DNA from: Clostridium sp. CAG:288
GTDB lineage: Bacteria; Bacillota_I; Bacilli_A; RFN20; CAG-288
Direction: 5' to 3'
NCBI GenBank assembly: GCA_000437395.1
Contig: FR898169.1
Coordinates: forward strand, 85,252 to 149,251
Length of the DNA: 64,000 nt
Part shown: positions 9,399-18,298 of the stretch, piece by piece
Layout of the letters: each line of letters begins with the position of its first letter
Position numbering within the stretch: the stretch's first letter is position 1
The notes under the pieces: model-generated
Databases searched by the model: none
The model's input: the letters and a program-made list of their open reading frames with translations, nothing else
Told to the model about the DNA's origin: nothing
Translations under genes and position numbers: made by a program

Positions 9399-10507
9399 TA
9401 TTTTGTAACGTTAAATTTAATAAATAAGCAGTCGCCATCTCTAACGACATATTCCTTACCACATGTCATTATCTTTCCAGCTTGTCTAAGAGCTACTTCA
9501 GACTTGTATTCACAAATATCTTCATAACTATAAACTTCTGCTTTAATAAAACCTTTTTCAAAATCTGTATGAATAATGCCAGCACATTCTGGGGCTTTCA
9601 TACCATCTTTAAATGTCCAAGCTCTTACTTCATCACTTCCAACAGTAAAGAATGTTTTTAAGCCTAGCAAATCATAAGAAGCTTTTGCAACTTTGTCTAA
9701 ACCTGACATATTAGTTCCTAACATATTTAAGTATTCTGCTCTTTCTTGACTTGAAAGTGGAGCTAAGTCAGATTCCATCTTAGCTGAAACAGGAATTGCT
9801 ATAGCGTTTTCTGCTTTTGCTATTTCCATAACTTGTGAAAAATATTTATCTTCAGAAGGATTTTGATAGCTTTCTTCTGAAACATTTCCAACATAAATTA
9901 CAGGCTTCATAGATAACAAGTTGAATTCTTTAACTATCTTTTTTTGTTCTTCTGTTAAAGGAACAAGTCTAGCACTCTTAAAATTCTTTAATTCTTCAGT
10001 TAAAAGTTTGATTAATTCTCTTTCAGCTAAAGCATCTTTATCTTTTGTCATTTGTGCTTTTTTACCAATTTTATCTAGTCTTTTTGCTAAGACATCTAAA
10101 TCAGACATAATTAACTCTAATTCAATAGTTTCGATATCTCTTTTTGGATCAACATTTCCATCAACGTGAATAATTTCACTGTCATCAAAACATCTGACAA
10201 CATGAACAATTGCATCACAATTTCTAATATTTCCTAAAAATTGATTTCCTAATCCTTCACCTTTACTTGCTCCTTTAACAAGTCCAGCAATATCTGTAAA
10301 TTCAAAAGTAGCTCTTACTTGTTTTTTAGGATTGAAAAGTTCTACTAATTTATCAAATCTTGGATCTTTTACTTCAACAATTCCTTGGTTTGGTTCGATT
10401 GTTGCAAATGGATAATTTTCTGCTAATGCGTGAGAATTTGTAATAGCGTTAAATAAAGTTGATTTACCAACATTTGGTAATCCCACAATACCTGCTTTAA
10501 GTGACAT
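9398..10507 (-). CDS. ychF: Ribosome-associated OBG-family GTPase/ATPase YchF
   Basis: P-loop NTPase of 369 aa with G1 GLPNVGKS near the N-terminus, DIAGLVKGASKGEGLGNQFL (G3), a coiled-coil insertion in the middle and a C-terminal TGS domain (residues about 280-369, ending GDCLFIKFNV). YchF prefers ATP and binds ribosomes in studied species. I place the start at the ATG at 10507 (MSLKAGIVG), preceded by AGAGGT; an in-frame ATG 10 codons earlier has no such site and would extend the family N-terminus. The stop overlaps the ispF start by 1 nt. Confidence 0.96.
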   Translation of the reverse strand: MSLKAGIVGLPNVGKSTLFNAITNSHALAENYPFATIEPNQGIVEVKDPRFDKLVELFNPKKQVRATFEFTDIAGLVKGASKGEGLGNQFLGNIRNCDAIVHVVRCFDDSEIIHVDGNVDPKRDIETIELELIMSDLDVLAKRLDKIGKKAQMTKDKDALAERELIKLLTEELKNFKSARLVPLTEEQKKIVKEFNLLSMKPVIYVGNVSEESYQNPSEDKYFSQVMEIAKAENAIAIPVSAKMESDLAPLSSQERAEYLNMLGTNMSGLDKVAKASYDLLGLKTFFTVGSDEVRAWTFKDGMKAPECAGIIHTDFEKGFIKAEVYSYEDICEYKSEVALRQAGKIMTCGKEYVVRDGDCLFIKFNVTK

Positions 10508-10592
10508 ATTTTTACCTCTGAAATAATTTTCAAGCAATAAATTTTAACACAAGTTTTATATATAGTAAACTTTATACATATGTATAAAGCAA

Positions 10593-10618
10593 TTAAAAAC
10601 CCGCAATAAATGCGGGAG
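10593..10618 (-). terminator. Rho-independent terminator of the cold-shock gene
   Basis: On the minus strand CCCGC-N7-GCGGG is followed by a T-rich tract (GGGTTTTTAATT). It lies about 45 nt after the csp stop and ahead of ychF. Confidence 0.8.
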
Positions 10619-10660
10619 AAATATCTAACGAATACGCACGATATTTTAGTTTAACTTGGA

Positions 10661-10873
10661 TTATTCAGCTTTTTCGCCTGTTTTGCGAACGTTTGAAGCT
10701 CTTAAGCCACGTTCTGAATTTTCAACGTCGAATTCGACAAGTTCGCCTTCTTCGGCTGTCTTGTATGAATCCATGACAAGAGCTGAGTAGTGGAAGAAGA
10801 CATCGGTTCCGTCTTCGGCACGAATGAATCCGTATCCCTTCTCCTTGTTAAACATTTTAACTTTACCCTTCAT
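10661..10873 (-). CDS. Cold-shock domain protein (RNA chaperone)
   Basis: A 70-aa single cold-shock domain. RNP-1 KGYGFIRA and RNP-2 DVFFHYSAL are intact, after the classical start MKGKVKMFN. I choose the ATG at 10873, preceded by GAAAGG. A further in-frame ATG at 10912 lies at the predicted transcription start and has no ribosome site. The gene has its own promoter and terminator, so it is monocistronic. It binds single-stranded RNA/DNA and melts secondary structure in the known family. Confidence 0.95.
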   Translation of the reverse strand: MKGKVKMFNKEKGYGFIRAEDGTDVFFHYSALVMDSYKTAEEGELVEFDVENSERGLRASNVRKTGEKAE

Positions 10874-10915
10874 ATAGGACCTTTCAAATGCAGTCTGTTT
10901 CAAAACTACCATTAA

Positions 10916-10943
10916 ATTCTATCACATTTTGACGAATTGTAAA
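10916..10943 (-). promoter_or_regulatory. Promoter of the cold-shock gene
   Basis: Minus strand TTTACA (10943-10938), 16-nt spacer, TAGAAT (10921-10916) with an extended -10 TG. The predicted start near 10909 gives a leader of about 35 nt and supports the start codon at 10873. Confidence 0.65.
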
Positions 10944-10962
10944 ACACTTTATATCTTAAAGA

Positions 10963-10976
10963 TGTAATTGCTTACA
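10963..10976. promoter_or_regulatory. 14-bp palindrome TGTAA-N4-TTACA
   Basis: TGTAATTGCTTACA is a perfect 5-bp dyad just upstream of the cold-shock promoter -35. It differs by a single base from the palindrome at 45355-45368, so both may bind the same regulator (inference). Confidence 0.4.
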
Positions 10977-10988
10977 TTTTTTTGACAT

Positions 10989-13739
10989 TTATTTTGTTTT
11001 GAAGCATTCAAAAGGTGTATAATCGCGTATTTTAGAGTGTATATGTAGTGCTCCAATCATTAATGAAAATATAGAAAATAACGCCATCGTTATATAAACA
11101 ATAGGATTTATACTTCCAAAACTATATACTGTTTTTTCATACATCAACGTTTCATATAAAGAGACAAATATCACATTAAAAACTGATGAAATAAAAGCAT
11201 TAAAAACAAGCAACAAAATAGATGTAAAATAAGTTTCAAAAATTTCTATGTTGTGATATCCATACGTTAAATAAATACCTATTTTTCTTTTTTCTTTGCT
11301 TATAAGAATATTCATAGCAAAAGATAACATTCCTAAAGATATAAACATAGTAAACGCAGAAAAACTAACTAAAAATATGTTAACAAAATAAATTGCTTCA
11401 TTAATTCCATTTTCAATAATTTCACCTGGAAAGGAACATTCAAAGTTTGGAAAGGAAACTTTCATATAATTTAAAATCAAGTCATGATCTAACAAACTAT
11501 TAAAATTGATCAATGCACCAGTACATCTTGAATCACTAGCTTTTAAATTTCCTCTATCAATTAAAAATGCTGTTGGAAAAATAGACGATTGATAGATTGC
11601 ATCTTCTTTGCTATCAATTACTCCAGTAATTCTAAATTCTACATCTTTAAATTTATTTATATATTCTTCCTGTGATTGAACAGTCTCCAATAGGATTAAT
11701 CCACTTATTTTCGCGTTTAAATAATCTTTATTTGTTAGAAAAAGTTTAGTTGCAAGATTACTAGATATTAAAATTTCATCGATAGATTTAGGTTTTTGTC
11801 CTTCTAATAAATAATCATCTTTAGATAAAACCTTATATTTAATTCCATCTTGTGTTTTAACAGAAGATATTAGATCACATTTATATACCCCTTCTTCAAC
11901 TTCAAACATTGCACCTTGAAACATATTTAAATCTAATTTTGATTGATAATTAACATCAGCAAGCCTATTAAGTTTTTGTCTTTCCAATGATAAAAACAAA
12001 GGCTTTGAAAAGCCACAATATCTTCCATCAGCTAAAAAACCAAACGCTGAATTTGAAACAATAACTGAATTAATATTATCTTCAAATTTATTGCATATCT
12101 CATTTATCTCTGATAATTTTATATCCATTATGTTGTCAACTATAACAGCGTATCTATCTTTATTGAAGTTTATTTTTTCAATTAAATACGATGAATATTT
12201 ATTATCTTTGACAAACGATTCATAAAATTCTAAAAAGGTATTTTGTTTTAAAGATAAATACGAACAACATTTTATTTTCCATGGAATATCACTATCAATC
12301 TCCAAATTATTATATTGTTCCAACTTTAATTCTTTATTTAAGAATTGTATGTTCCACTGTGCATTATTAACAATTATTTCAGCAGAAACACCAACTATTA
12401 TTTTGACAATTTTAAAAATTATATCTGCAGAATATTGCATTATAGAAGCACCTACTTCTAAATTTAAATATATACCATATTTTTCAATATACTGATCGAT
12501 ACTATAAATACCTAACATTTTCTCAAGTGCATCATAATCGCTTTGCTTAAGCATTAAAACTATTTCGTCATTTTTCAGATTTAGCACTTTAATATTTTCT
12601 TCGTAATCTCTTAGAGGATTAATAAAGTTTCTGATAGATATAGAATTAAGATTAATTTTATTCTTATTGTTTAAAGTGATATAACAACAATTTTTATTAT
12701 CGAATAATTGTTCGAAATTTCCATAGTAATATACTCCATATCCTGTAACATAATTGCTATAGTCGCTACATATTTTTTCAGAAATATCTATGTTAGTTCC
12801 ATATAAAGAATCATCGATAATATTCGGATTATCTTTAACAATTTCTAAAGAATTATTATCAATCGTTCCTTTTAAAGTATTTGAGATAGTTTCTTTTACA
12901 GAACTTGACAAATAAAAACTCATGCCAAAACAAGTATTGCTTATAATTAGTCCAAAAAGCACTAATAAATATCTTATTTTGTTTCCTCTAAATGTTTTAA
13001 GCGACTTTTTTATCATATTAAAAAAACTATATCTTTTTCTAACTTTTATTTTAACTTTCATTATTTTATAAAATTCTCTTTTGTCTTCTTTAATTTGAAA
13101 ATTTCCATCAACGCATTCAATTAAAGTATCGTTTTCAAGTCTATCATTTGAATGAGTAACAACAATTACGAGTGAAGTCCTAGCAACAACATTTAAAGTT
13201 TTAATTATTATTGATCTATTTTGATCATCTATAGAAGCAAATGGCTCGTCTAAAATTAATATGTTTGGATTATTAATTAAAGCTCTAGCAATTCCAACTC
13301 TTTTTCTTTCTCTGCCAGAAAGATTTTTAATAAGTTCGTTTTTCTTTTCTTTTAAATTTACTAAATTTAAAATTGAATCAATAGCATTTTCTTCACTACT
13401 TTTATCCAAGTTAGTTATTTTTAATTGCCAAGACAAATTTTCTTTAACTGTCATAGATTCATCAAATTCTTCTTTTTGAAATGAGAATCCTATATTTTGA
13501 AATCTAAAATTTGACATTTCATTGTTAGTCATTGATTTCAATTCTATTCCATTAATCTTAATACTACCTTCATAGTCTAAATCAATTAAGCCTATTAATC
13601 TTAATAAAGTCGATTTTCCTGATCCGCTTTTGCCTATTATTGTCACAGTCCCTGTATCAGGCAAATCTAAATTTAAATTTTGTATTATATATTTATCTTC
13701 TTTCTTATATTTTTTGCATAAATTTCTTATCTTTATCAT
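10989..13739 (-). CDS. ABC exporter: ATPase fused to FtsX/MacB-type permease
   Basis: A 916-aa fusion. The N-terminal ABC ATPase (residues 1 to about 215) has Walker A GKSGSGKST (36-44), signature LSGRE (140-144, second Gly replaced by Arg) and Walker B LILDEP (161-166). A membrane segment lies near 255-275. A very large extracytoplasmic region of about 450 residues follows, then three membrane helices near the C-terminus (about 790-910), the FtsX/MacB permease layout. It overlaps the upstream ABC gene by 4 nt (13736-13739), so the two proteins probably form one heterodimeric transporter. The family includes peptide and lipoprotein exporters; the substrate is unknown. Confidence 0.85.
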   Translation of the reverse strand: MIKIRNLCKKYKKEDKYIIQNLNLDLPDTGTVTIIGKSGSGKSTLLRLIGLIDLDYEGSIKINGIELKSMTNNEMSNFRFQNIGFSFQKEEFDESMTVKENLSWQLKITNLDKSSEENAIDSILNLVNLKEKKNELIKNLSGRERKRVGIARALINNPNILILDEPFASIDDQNRSIIIKTLNVVARTSLVIVVTHSNDRLENDTLIECVDGNFQIKEDKREFYKIMKVKIKVRKRYSFFNMIKKSLKTFRGNKIRYLLVLFGLIISNTCFGMSFYLSSSVKETISNTLKGTIDNNSLEIVKDNPNIIDDSLYGTNIDISEKICSDYSNYVTGYGVYYYGNFEQLFDNKNCCYITLNNKNKINLNSISIRNFINPLRDYEENIKVLNLKNDEIVLMLKQSDYDALEKMLGIYSIDQYIEKYGIYLNLEVGASIMQYSADIIFKIVKIIVGVSAEIIVNNAQWNIQFLNKELKLEQYNNLEIDSDIPWKIKCCSYLSLKQNTFLEFYESFVKDNKYSSYLIEKINFNKDRYAVIVDNIMDIKLSEINEICNKFEDNINSVIVSNSAFGFLADGRYCGFSKPLFLSLERQKLNRLADVNYQSKLDLNMFQGAMFEVEEGVYKCDLISSVKTQDGIKYKVLSKDDYLLEGQKPKSIDEILISSNLATKLFLTNKDYLNAKISGLILLETVQSQEEYINKFKDVEFRITGVIDSKEDAIYQSSIFPTAFLIDRGNLKASDSRCTGALINFNSLLDHDLILNYMKVSFPNFECSFPGEIIENGINEAIYFVNIFLVSFSAFTMFISLGMLSFAMNILISKEKRKIGIYLTYGYHNIEIFETYFTSILLLVFNAFISSVFNVIFVSLYETLMYEKTVYSFGSINPIVYITMALFSIFSLMIGALHIHSKIRDYTPFECFKTK

Positions 13740-15658
13740 TCTTCACCTCTAAGAGAATCTATTAAATTTTCACTATCAATTTTTTTAGCTAAACAAACTG
13801 TTATTAAAATAGAAAATGTAAATAAACAAATTATAAGAAATAAAATTAAATAAAAAGGATTTGATATCTTTATAAAGTAAAGTAGGTATTCAATATTAAT
13901 AAATTTATTAGCTAAAAGAATTACTATTGTAGTTATCAATAAAGTATTAGATAAAATTAGTCCTGATATAAAAACGCTTGTAGCAAACGGAATTTTATAA
14001 AACTCAATTTTTCCAATGCCAAAACTTTTTATTAATCCAAATGTCTTTTTCTCTTCTTCAAATATATTTATTAAAAACATAAGCATTAAAACAATAGCTA
14101 ATACGGAAGCCAAAAATAGAAACATATTCGCAATCTTAGAAAGGGAAGAAATTAACGATGAAATAGATTTTTTCATTTCAACAGATTTATTATAAATTTC
14201 ATATTTATTTGCATCTAATCCAAAAGCACGATCTAAATCATCACTAATAACGTAAATATTATAACCAGTTATATAATCGGTATTTGATGCCATAGTAGTA
14301 ATTCTATCAATTATAGTGACTTGTTTTGAAAAAAGCTTAGATATATTTTCAAGTTTTATAAGTTCAAAATACCTTTGCATTTCATAATAATCGTAGTAAA
14401 TAGTTTGTGTGTTAAATAAAGAACTTTCTTTAGCAATTCCGACAATTTTAAGTGCAAAATTGAAAGAAATATAGTCATGTGCATAATTTTTGCCGGTATT
14501 TATACTAAAATCGATGTCTTTTTTTAATTTTATCTCATCTTTTTCACTTATATTCTTTTCTAAATTTTTATTTATAACAACCTCATTAAAGCGCGAAGGA
14601 CATTTTCCTGACAATAATTTGGAGCTATCACAAACTGACGGACTAAACGCCACCTTATTAACTTTGTTATCTTTACTGTAATTTATAGTTGAAGGCAAAA
14701 TTCCATCAAATGACGGCTCTATTTTAAGATCGTTATTATCATCTAAGTTTGGTCTTAAGTTTCGTATCAAATTCAAGTGATCATCAACTTTAATCTTTTG
14801 AATTTCACTAACTTTTGTAATATTAGTATTAAAATATTCATCGCCAATTTTATCTAATACATTATTTGAATTTATATTAATTAGTAATATTAAAAGAATA
14901 AATGAAATTGAAACAGCTAAAGATATTATTCCTAATAACGTTTTTCCAATTCTTTTTTTAAACATTTTAATTATCAATTTTAATGTTTCTTTTATGGATA
15001 GTTTTTTGTCTACTTTATTTTGATTTTGATCATTATAAATTAAATTATTTCTACTTACTCTATCTTTTTCTTTTACTTTTTTGTTTTCAATATAAAGTAT
15101 TTTATCAGCACAGCTTTTGGCAAATTCTATATCATGAGTAGCAAATATTATCAATTTATCCTTTTTTAATTTATTTATTATTTCAGATATTATTTTAGTG
15201 TTTTTACTATCAAGCGATCCAGTTGGTTCATCCATTAATAATAAATCTGAATCAACATATAATGCTCTAGCTATTCCTATTCTTTCCTTTTCTCCACCAC
15301 TTACTTCGTTAATATTTTTGTTAATGTTCTTAATTCCTAGTTCATCATTTATTCTTTTAATATTCTTTTCTTTGTTATCTTTAATTATTGAAGGTAATTT
15401 AATATTTTCTTCAATCGAAAGATAGTCAATCATATATGAATCTTGGAAAACAAACGATATACCTTTTTTAGAATTAATATATATATTCCCACTATAATCA
15501 ACATAATTAGCAATGCAATTTAATAGCGTTGATTTACCAGAACCAGATTTACCTAGTAACGCTATAGCTTGATTTTTTTCACAGTCAAAAGAAACATTTT
15601 TTAAAATGATGTTTTTTCCAAATGAGCAACTTAAATTCCTTATACTAAAAAAAGCCAT
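13736..15658 (-). CDS. ABC exporter: ATPase fused to FtsX/MacB-type permease, shorter partner
   Basis: About 640 aa. The N-terminal ATPase has Walker A GKSGSGKST (36-44), signature VSGGE (119-123) and Walker B LLMDEP (139-144). After about residue 235 come one membrane helix, an extracytoplasmic domain of about 250 aa and three C-terminal helices. I start it at the ATG at 15658 because GGAGG (15664-15668) lies 5 nt before it; the in-frame ATG at 15670 overlaps that site. It is the first gene of the pair and ends inside the start of the 916-aa partner. Function is an inference from family and context. Confidence 0.85.
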   Translation of the reverse strand: MAFFSIRNLSCSFGKNIILKNVSFDCEKNQAIALLGKSGSGKSTLLNCIANYVDYSGNIYINSKKGISFVFQDSYMIDYLSIEENIKLPSIIKDNKEKNIKRINDELGIKNINKNINEVSGGEKERIGIARALYVDSDLLLMDEPTGSLDSKNTKIISEIINKLKKDKLIIFATHDIEFAKSCADKILYIENKKVKEKDRVSRNNLIYNDQNQNKVDKKLSIKETLKLIIKMFKKRIGKTLLGIISLAVSISFILLILLININSNNVLDKIGDEYFNTNITKVSEIQKIKVDDHLNLIRNLRPNLDDNNDLKIEPSFDGILPSTINYSKDNKVNKVAFSPSVCDSSKLLSGKCPSRFNEVVINKNLEKNISEKDEIKLKKDIDFSINTGKNYAHDYISFNFALKIVGIAKESSLFNTQTIYYDYYEMQRYFELIKLENISKLFSKQVTIIDRITTMASNTDYITGYNIYVISDDLDRAFGLDANKYEIYNKSVEMKKSISSLISSLSKIANMFLFLASVLAIVLMLMFLINIFEEEKKTFGLIKSFGIGKIEFYKIPFATSVFISGLILSNTLLITTIVILLANKFINIEYLLYFIKISNPFYLILFLIICLFTFSILITVCLAKKIDSENLIDSLRGEE

Positions 15659-15703
15659 TTTAACCTCCATATTATATATGGAAACAAAATAGCTTTTTCT
15701 TTC

Positions 15704-15892
15704 TTATTTTTCTATTTTAACTATAGATTTATTAAGTTTATCCCTATCAATAAGCATATCGTGTTGACAGTTTATGCACTTAATTTTGCATATAGCACCA
15801 GTTTCAATTATTAAAAACTTGGTTGATTTTTTATTGCATGGATGACTTTTTCTTAAGATAACAATATCGCCTACTTTATAATTAGTTATCAT
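15704..15892 (-). CDS. DUF951 family small protein
   Basis: A 62-aa protein of the Bacillota DUF951 family: YKVGDIVILRKSHPC, then a small domain with Cys residues in CKIKCINCQHDMLIDR. The CxxC and HPC cysteines could bind metal (inference). The family has no established function. It overlaps folD by 11 nt (15882-15892), so it is the last gene of the mutS...folD unit. Confidence 0.85.
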   Translation of the reverse strand: MITNYKVGDIVILRKSHPCNKKSTKFLIIETGAICKIKCINCQHDMLIDRDKLNKSIVKIEK

Positions 15893-16688
15893 TTTTTAAA
15901 GTCCTTAAATAGTAGCCACTCTTAATTACAGATGCAATTGTCATTGGCCCAACACCGCCTGGAACTGGGGTAAAATACTCACAGTCTGGAACAAAATCAA
16001 TATCCCCTTTTCCATCACTATGATATCCACAATCAATTACAATCGCTTTCTTTGATATATCTTCACTACCTATAAGATTTCTTTGACCTGAAGCCAAAAC
16101 AATAATGTCGCTTTCTAAACTTGCATTTTTAATGTCAGCGACCGATACTTTTGAATGTGCTAATGAACAAAATGCGCCCATTCTTTGTAAAGCCAAAAAT
16201 ATTGGCATACCAACAGAAATTGATCTTCCAATAATCAAAGCTTTTTTTCCTTTGACATCAATTTCGTAATTATTTAATAAACTAATAACGCTTTTGGCCG
16301 TTCCAGGAAGTTTATTTAGATCTCCAAACACCAAATCACCAATATTTTCTTTTGTCAGCATATCGGGATCTTGAAGTGGACTTATACGTTCAATTATTTT
16401 TTCTTCATTATCAAAGCCTAAAGGTCTAGCTACAATAACCATATTATTTCTATCATCTTTACATGATTCAACGTATCTTATTCCTTCTTCAACACTACTT
16501 ATAGAAATTATTTTATAGTCAATGCCTAATGCTACAACAAATTTTTCTAGCATTTTAACATAGCTAACAGATTCATCATTTTTTTCATTTAAGATAAAAT
16601 TAAACTTTACTAATGGATACTCTTTTTTAAATTCTAATATTTCGTTTATTGTTTTTTTACGTAAAGCGTTTCCTCTTAATTCAATCAT
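15882..16688 (-). CDS. folD: FolD-family methylene-THF dehydrogenase, cyclohydrolase residues missing
   Basis: A 268-aa FolD-family protein. The NAD(P) domain is well kept: IIGRSISVGMP and TPVPGGVGPMTIAS. In the catalytic domain the usual Y-x-x-x-K motif reads Y43-V-K-M-L47, so the Lys is Leu. The usual V-Q-L-P-L-P reads V-A87-R-P-L-G, so the Gln is Ala. The second Asp of DVDG is kept (Asp109). In characterised FolD enzymes that Lys and Gln are needed for the cyclohydrolase step, so this protein may be a dehydrogenase only, or may do something else (inference). It overlaps fhs by 1 nt and the DUF951 gene by 11 nt. Confidence 0.85.
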   Translation of the reverse strand: MIELRGNALRKKTINEILEFKKEYPLVKFNFILNEKNDESVSYVKMLEKFVVALGIDYKIISISSVEEGIRYVESCKDDRNNMVIVARPLGFDNEEKIIERISPLQDPDMLTKENIGDLVFGDLNKLPGTAKSVISLLNNYEIDVKGKKALIIGRSISVGMPIFLALQRMGAFCSLAHSKVSVADIKNASLESDIIVLASGQRNLIGSEDISKKAIVIDCGYHSDGKGDIDFVPDCEYFTPVPGGVGPMTIASVIKSGYYLRTLKNDN

Positions 16689-18286
16689 TATTCTTCCTCC
16701 ATCTTTACTGCAGCTGGTATTTTTGGAAGCCCTGGCATTGTCATAATAGCTCCAGTTAATGGAACAATAAACTTAGCTCCGTGCGATAAATTGATTCTTT
16801 TAATATGAATATCAAAGTTATCTGGTGCACCTTTAAGTTTAGGATCATCTGAGAATGATAACGGTGTCTTTGCCATACAAACATAAAAATCAGAATATTT
16901 TTCCTCGTATTCATTGAGCTGAGCTAAAGCTTTTTCTGAATAAATTACATTTTTAGCACCATATATTTCTTTACATATTAAATTTATTTTATCAGCTAAT
17001 TTCATATCTTTAGTATAAAGAGGATGGAAACTGCTATTATTTTCATCAATTGTTTCAACTGCTAACTTTGCAATATCAATAGCACCTTCAGCACCTTTAG
17101 AATAAGCGTCGTTTAAAGCAAACTTAAATCCTTTTTCGTTAAGCCAATTTTCAAGTAATTCAAGTTCGTTTTTAGTATCACTAGAAAAGATATTAATATT
17201 ACATATTGTTGGCAAGCCAAACTTTTTCATGTTGTTTAAATGTCTTTCTAAATTTGGTAAACCTTTTTTTAAACTTTCCAAATCTTCACATTCTAAATTG
17301 TTTTCATCAGCACCGCCATGAAGTTTTAAAGCTCTTATTGTTGCAACTACAACACATAACTCTGGCTTAAGGTTTGCTTCTTGACATTTAATATCCAAGA
17401 ACTTTTCTGCCCCTAAATCTGAGCCAAATCCCGCTTCAGTAACGACATAATCGCTAAGAGATAGAGCCAATTTTGTCGCAATTATAGAGTTGCATCCATG
17501 AGCAATATTAGCAAATGGACCGCCATGAATTAATGTGGGGGTTCCATAACTTGTTTGAACTAAGTTTGGCTTTAAAGCTTCTCTCATTAATTTCATAACT
17601 GCATTTACAATTTTTAAATCTCTAACAGTAATTGGTTTATTATCATATGTATAAGCTACAATAATATCACCAACTCTTTGTTTAAAATCGTTTTCGTCTT
17701 TAGAAATACACATAATTGCCATTAACTCGCTAGCAACCGTTATAACAAATCCATCTTCACGCTCTATTCCGTTTTTCTTTCCTTGAGCGACTGTAATTTG
17801 TCTTAAGGCTCTGTCATTCATATCCATAGCTCTTTTAAAGACAATATTTTTTGGATCAATATTTAATTCATTTCCTTGGAATATATGATTGTCAATTACA
17901 GCTGAAATTAAATTGTTAGCACTAGTTAGTGCATGCATATCACCTGTAAAGTGAAGATTAATTTCTTCTTGTGGTTCAACTGTTACTTTTCCACCACCAG
18001 TTGCACCGCCTTTCATACCAAAAACAGGTCCTAAAGAAGGTTCTCTTAAGGCTAGACAAACTGATTTTCCAAGTTTATTTAATCCATCACCTAAAGCAAT
18101 TGCAGTAGTTGTTTTTCCTTCACCAGCTTTTGTTGGTGTAATTGCAGTTACTAATATCAAATGACCTTTTTTATCGCCTTTAGCTTTCGAATAATCGATT
18201 TTAGCTTTATAAAATCCATATGGTTCAACAAAGTCCCCATCAATATTCAATTTCTTAGCAATTTCATTTATCTTTTTTAGTTCCAT
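16688..18286 (-). CDS. fhs: Formate-tetrahydrofolate ligase
   Basis: ATP-dependent formylation of THF to 10-formyl-THF. The 532 aa are slightly below the usual 555 or so. The P-loop TPTKAGEGKTTTAIALGDGL is near residue 50, followed by GPVFGMKGGATGGG, NLHFTGDMHA and EAGFGSDLGAEKFLDIKC, all family signatures. The stop overlaps the folD start by 1 nt, and the start lies 13 nt behind miaA::tcdA. Together with folD it supplies or drains one-carbon units. Confidence 0.97.
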   Translation of the reverse strand: MELKKINEIAKKLNIDGDFVEPYGFYKAKIDYSKAKGDKKGHLILVTAITPTKAGEGKTTTAIALGDGLNKLGKSVCLALREPSLGPVFGMKGGATGGGKVTVEPQEEINLHFTGDMHALTSANNLISAVIDNHIFQGNELNIDPKNIVFKRAMDMNDRALRQITVAQGKKNGIEREDGFVITVASELMAIMCISKDENDFKQRVGDIIVAYTYDNKPITVRDLKIVNAVMKLMREALKPNLVQTSYGTPTLIHGGPFANIAHGCNSIIATKLALSLSDYVVTEAGFGSDLGAEKFLDIKCQEANLKPELCVVVATIRALKLHGGADENNLECEDLESLKKGLPNLERHLNNMKKFGLPTICNINIFSSDTKNELELLENWLNEKGFKFALNDAYSKGAEGAIDIAKLAVETIDENNSSFHPLYTKDMKLADKINLICKEIYGAKNVIYSEKALAQLNEYEEKYSDFYVCMAKTPLSFSDDPKLKGAPDNFDIHIKRINLSHGAKFIVPLTGAIMTMPGLPKIPAAVKMEEE

Positions 18287-18298
18287 AAAAGCACCTTT

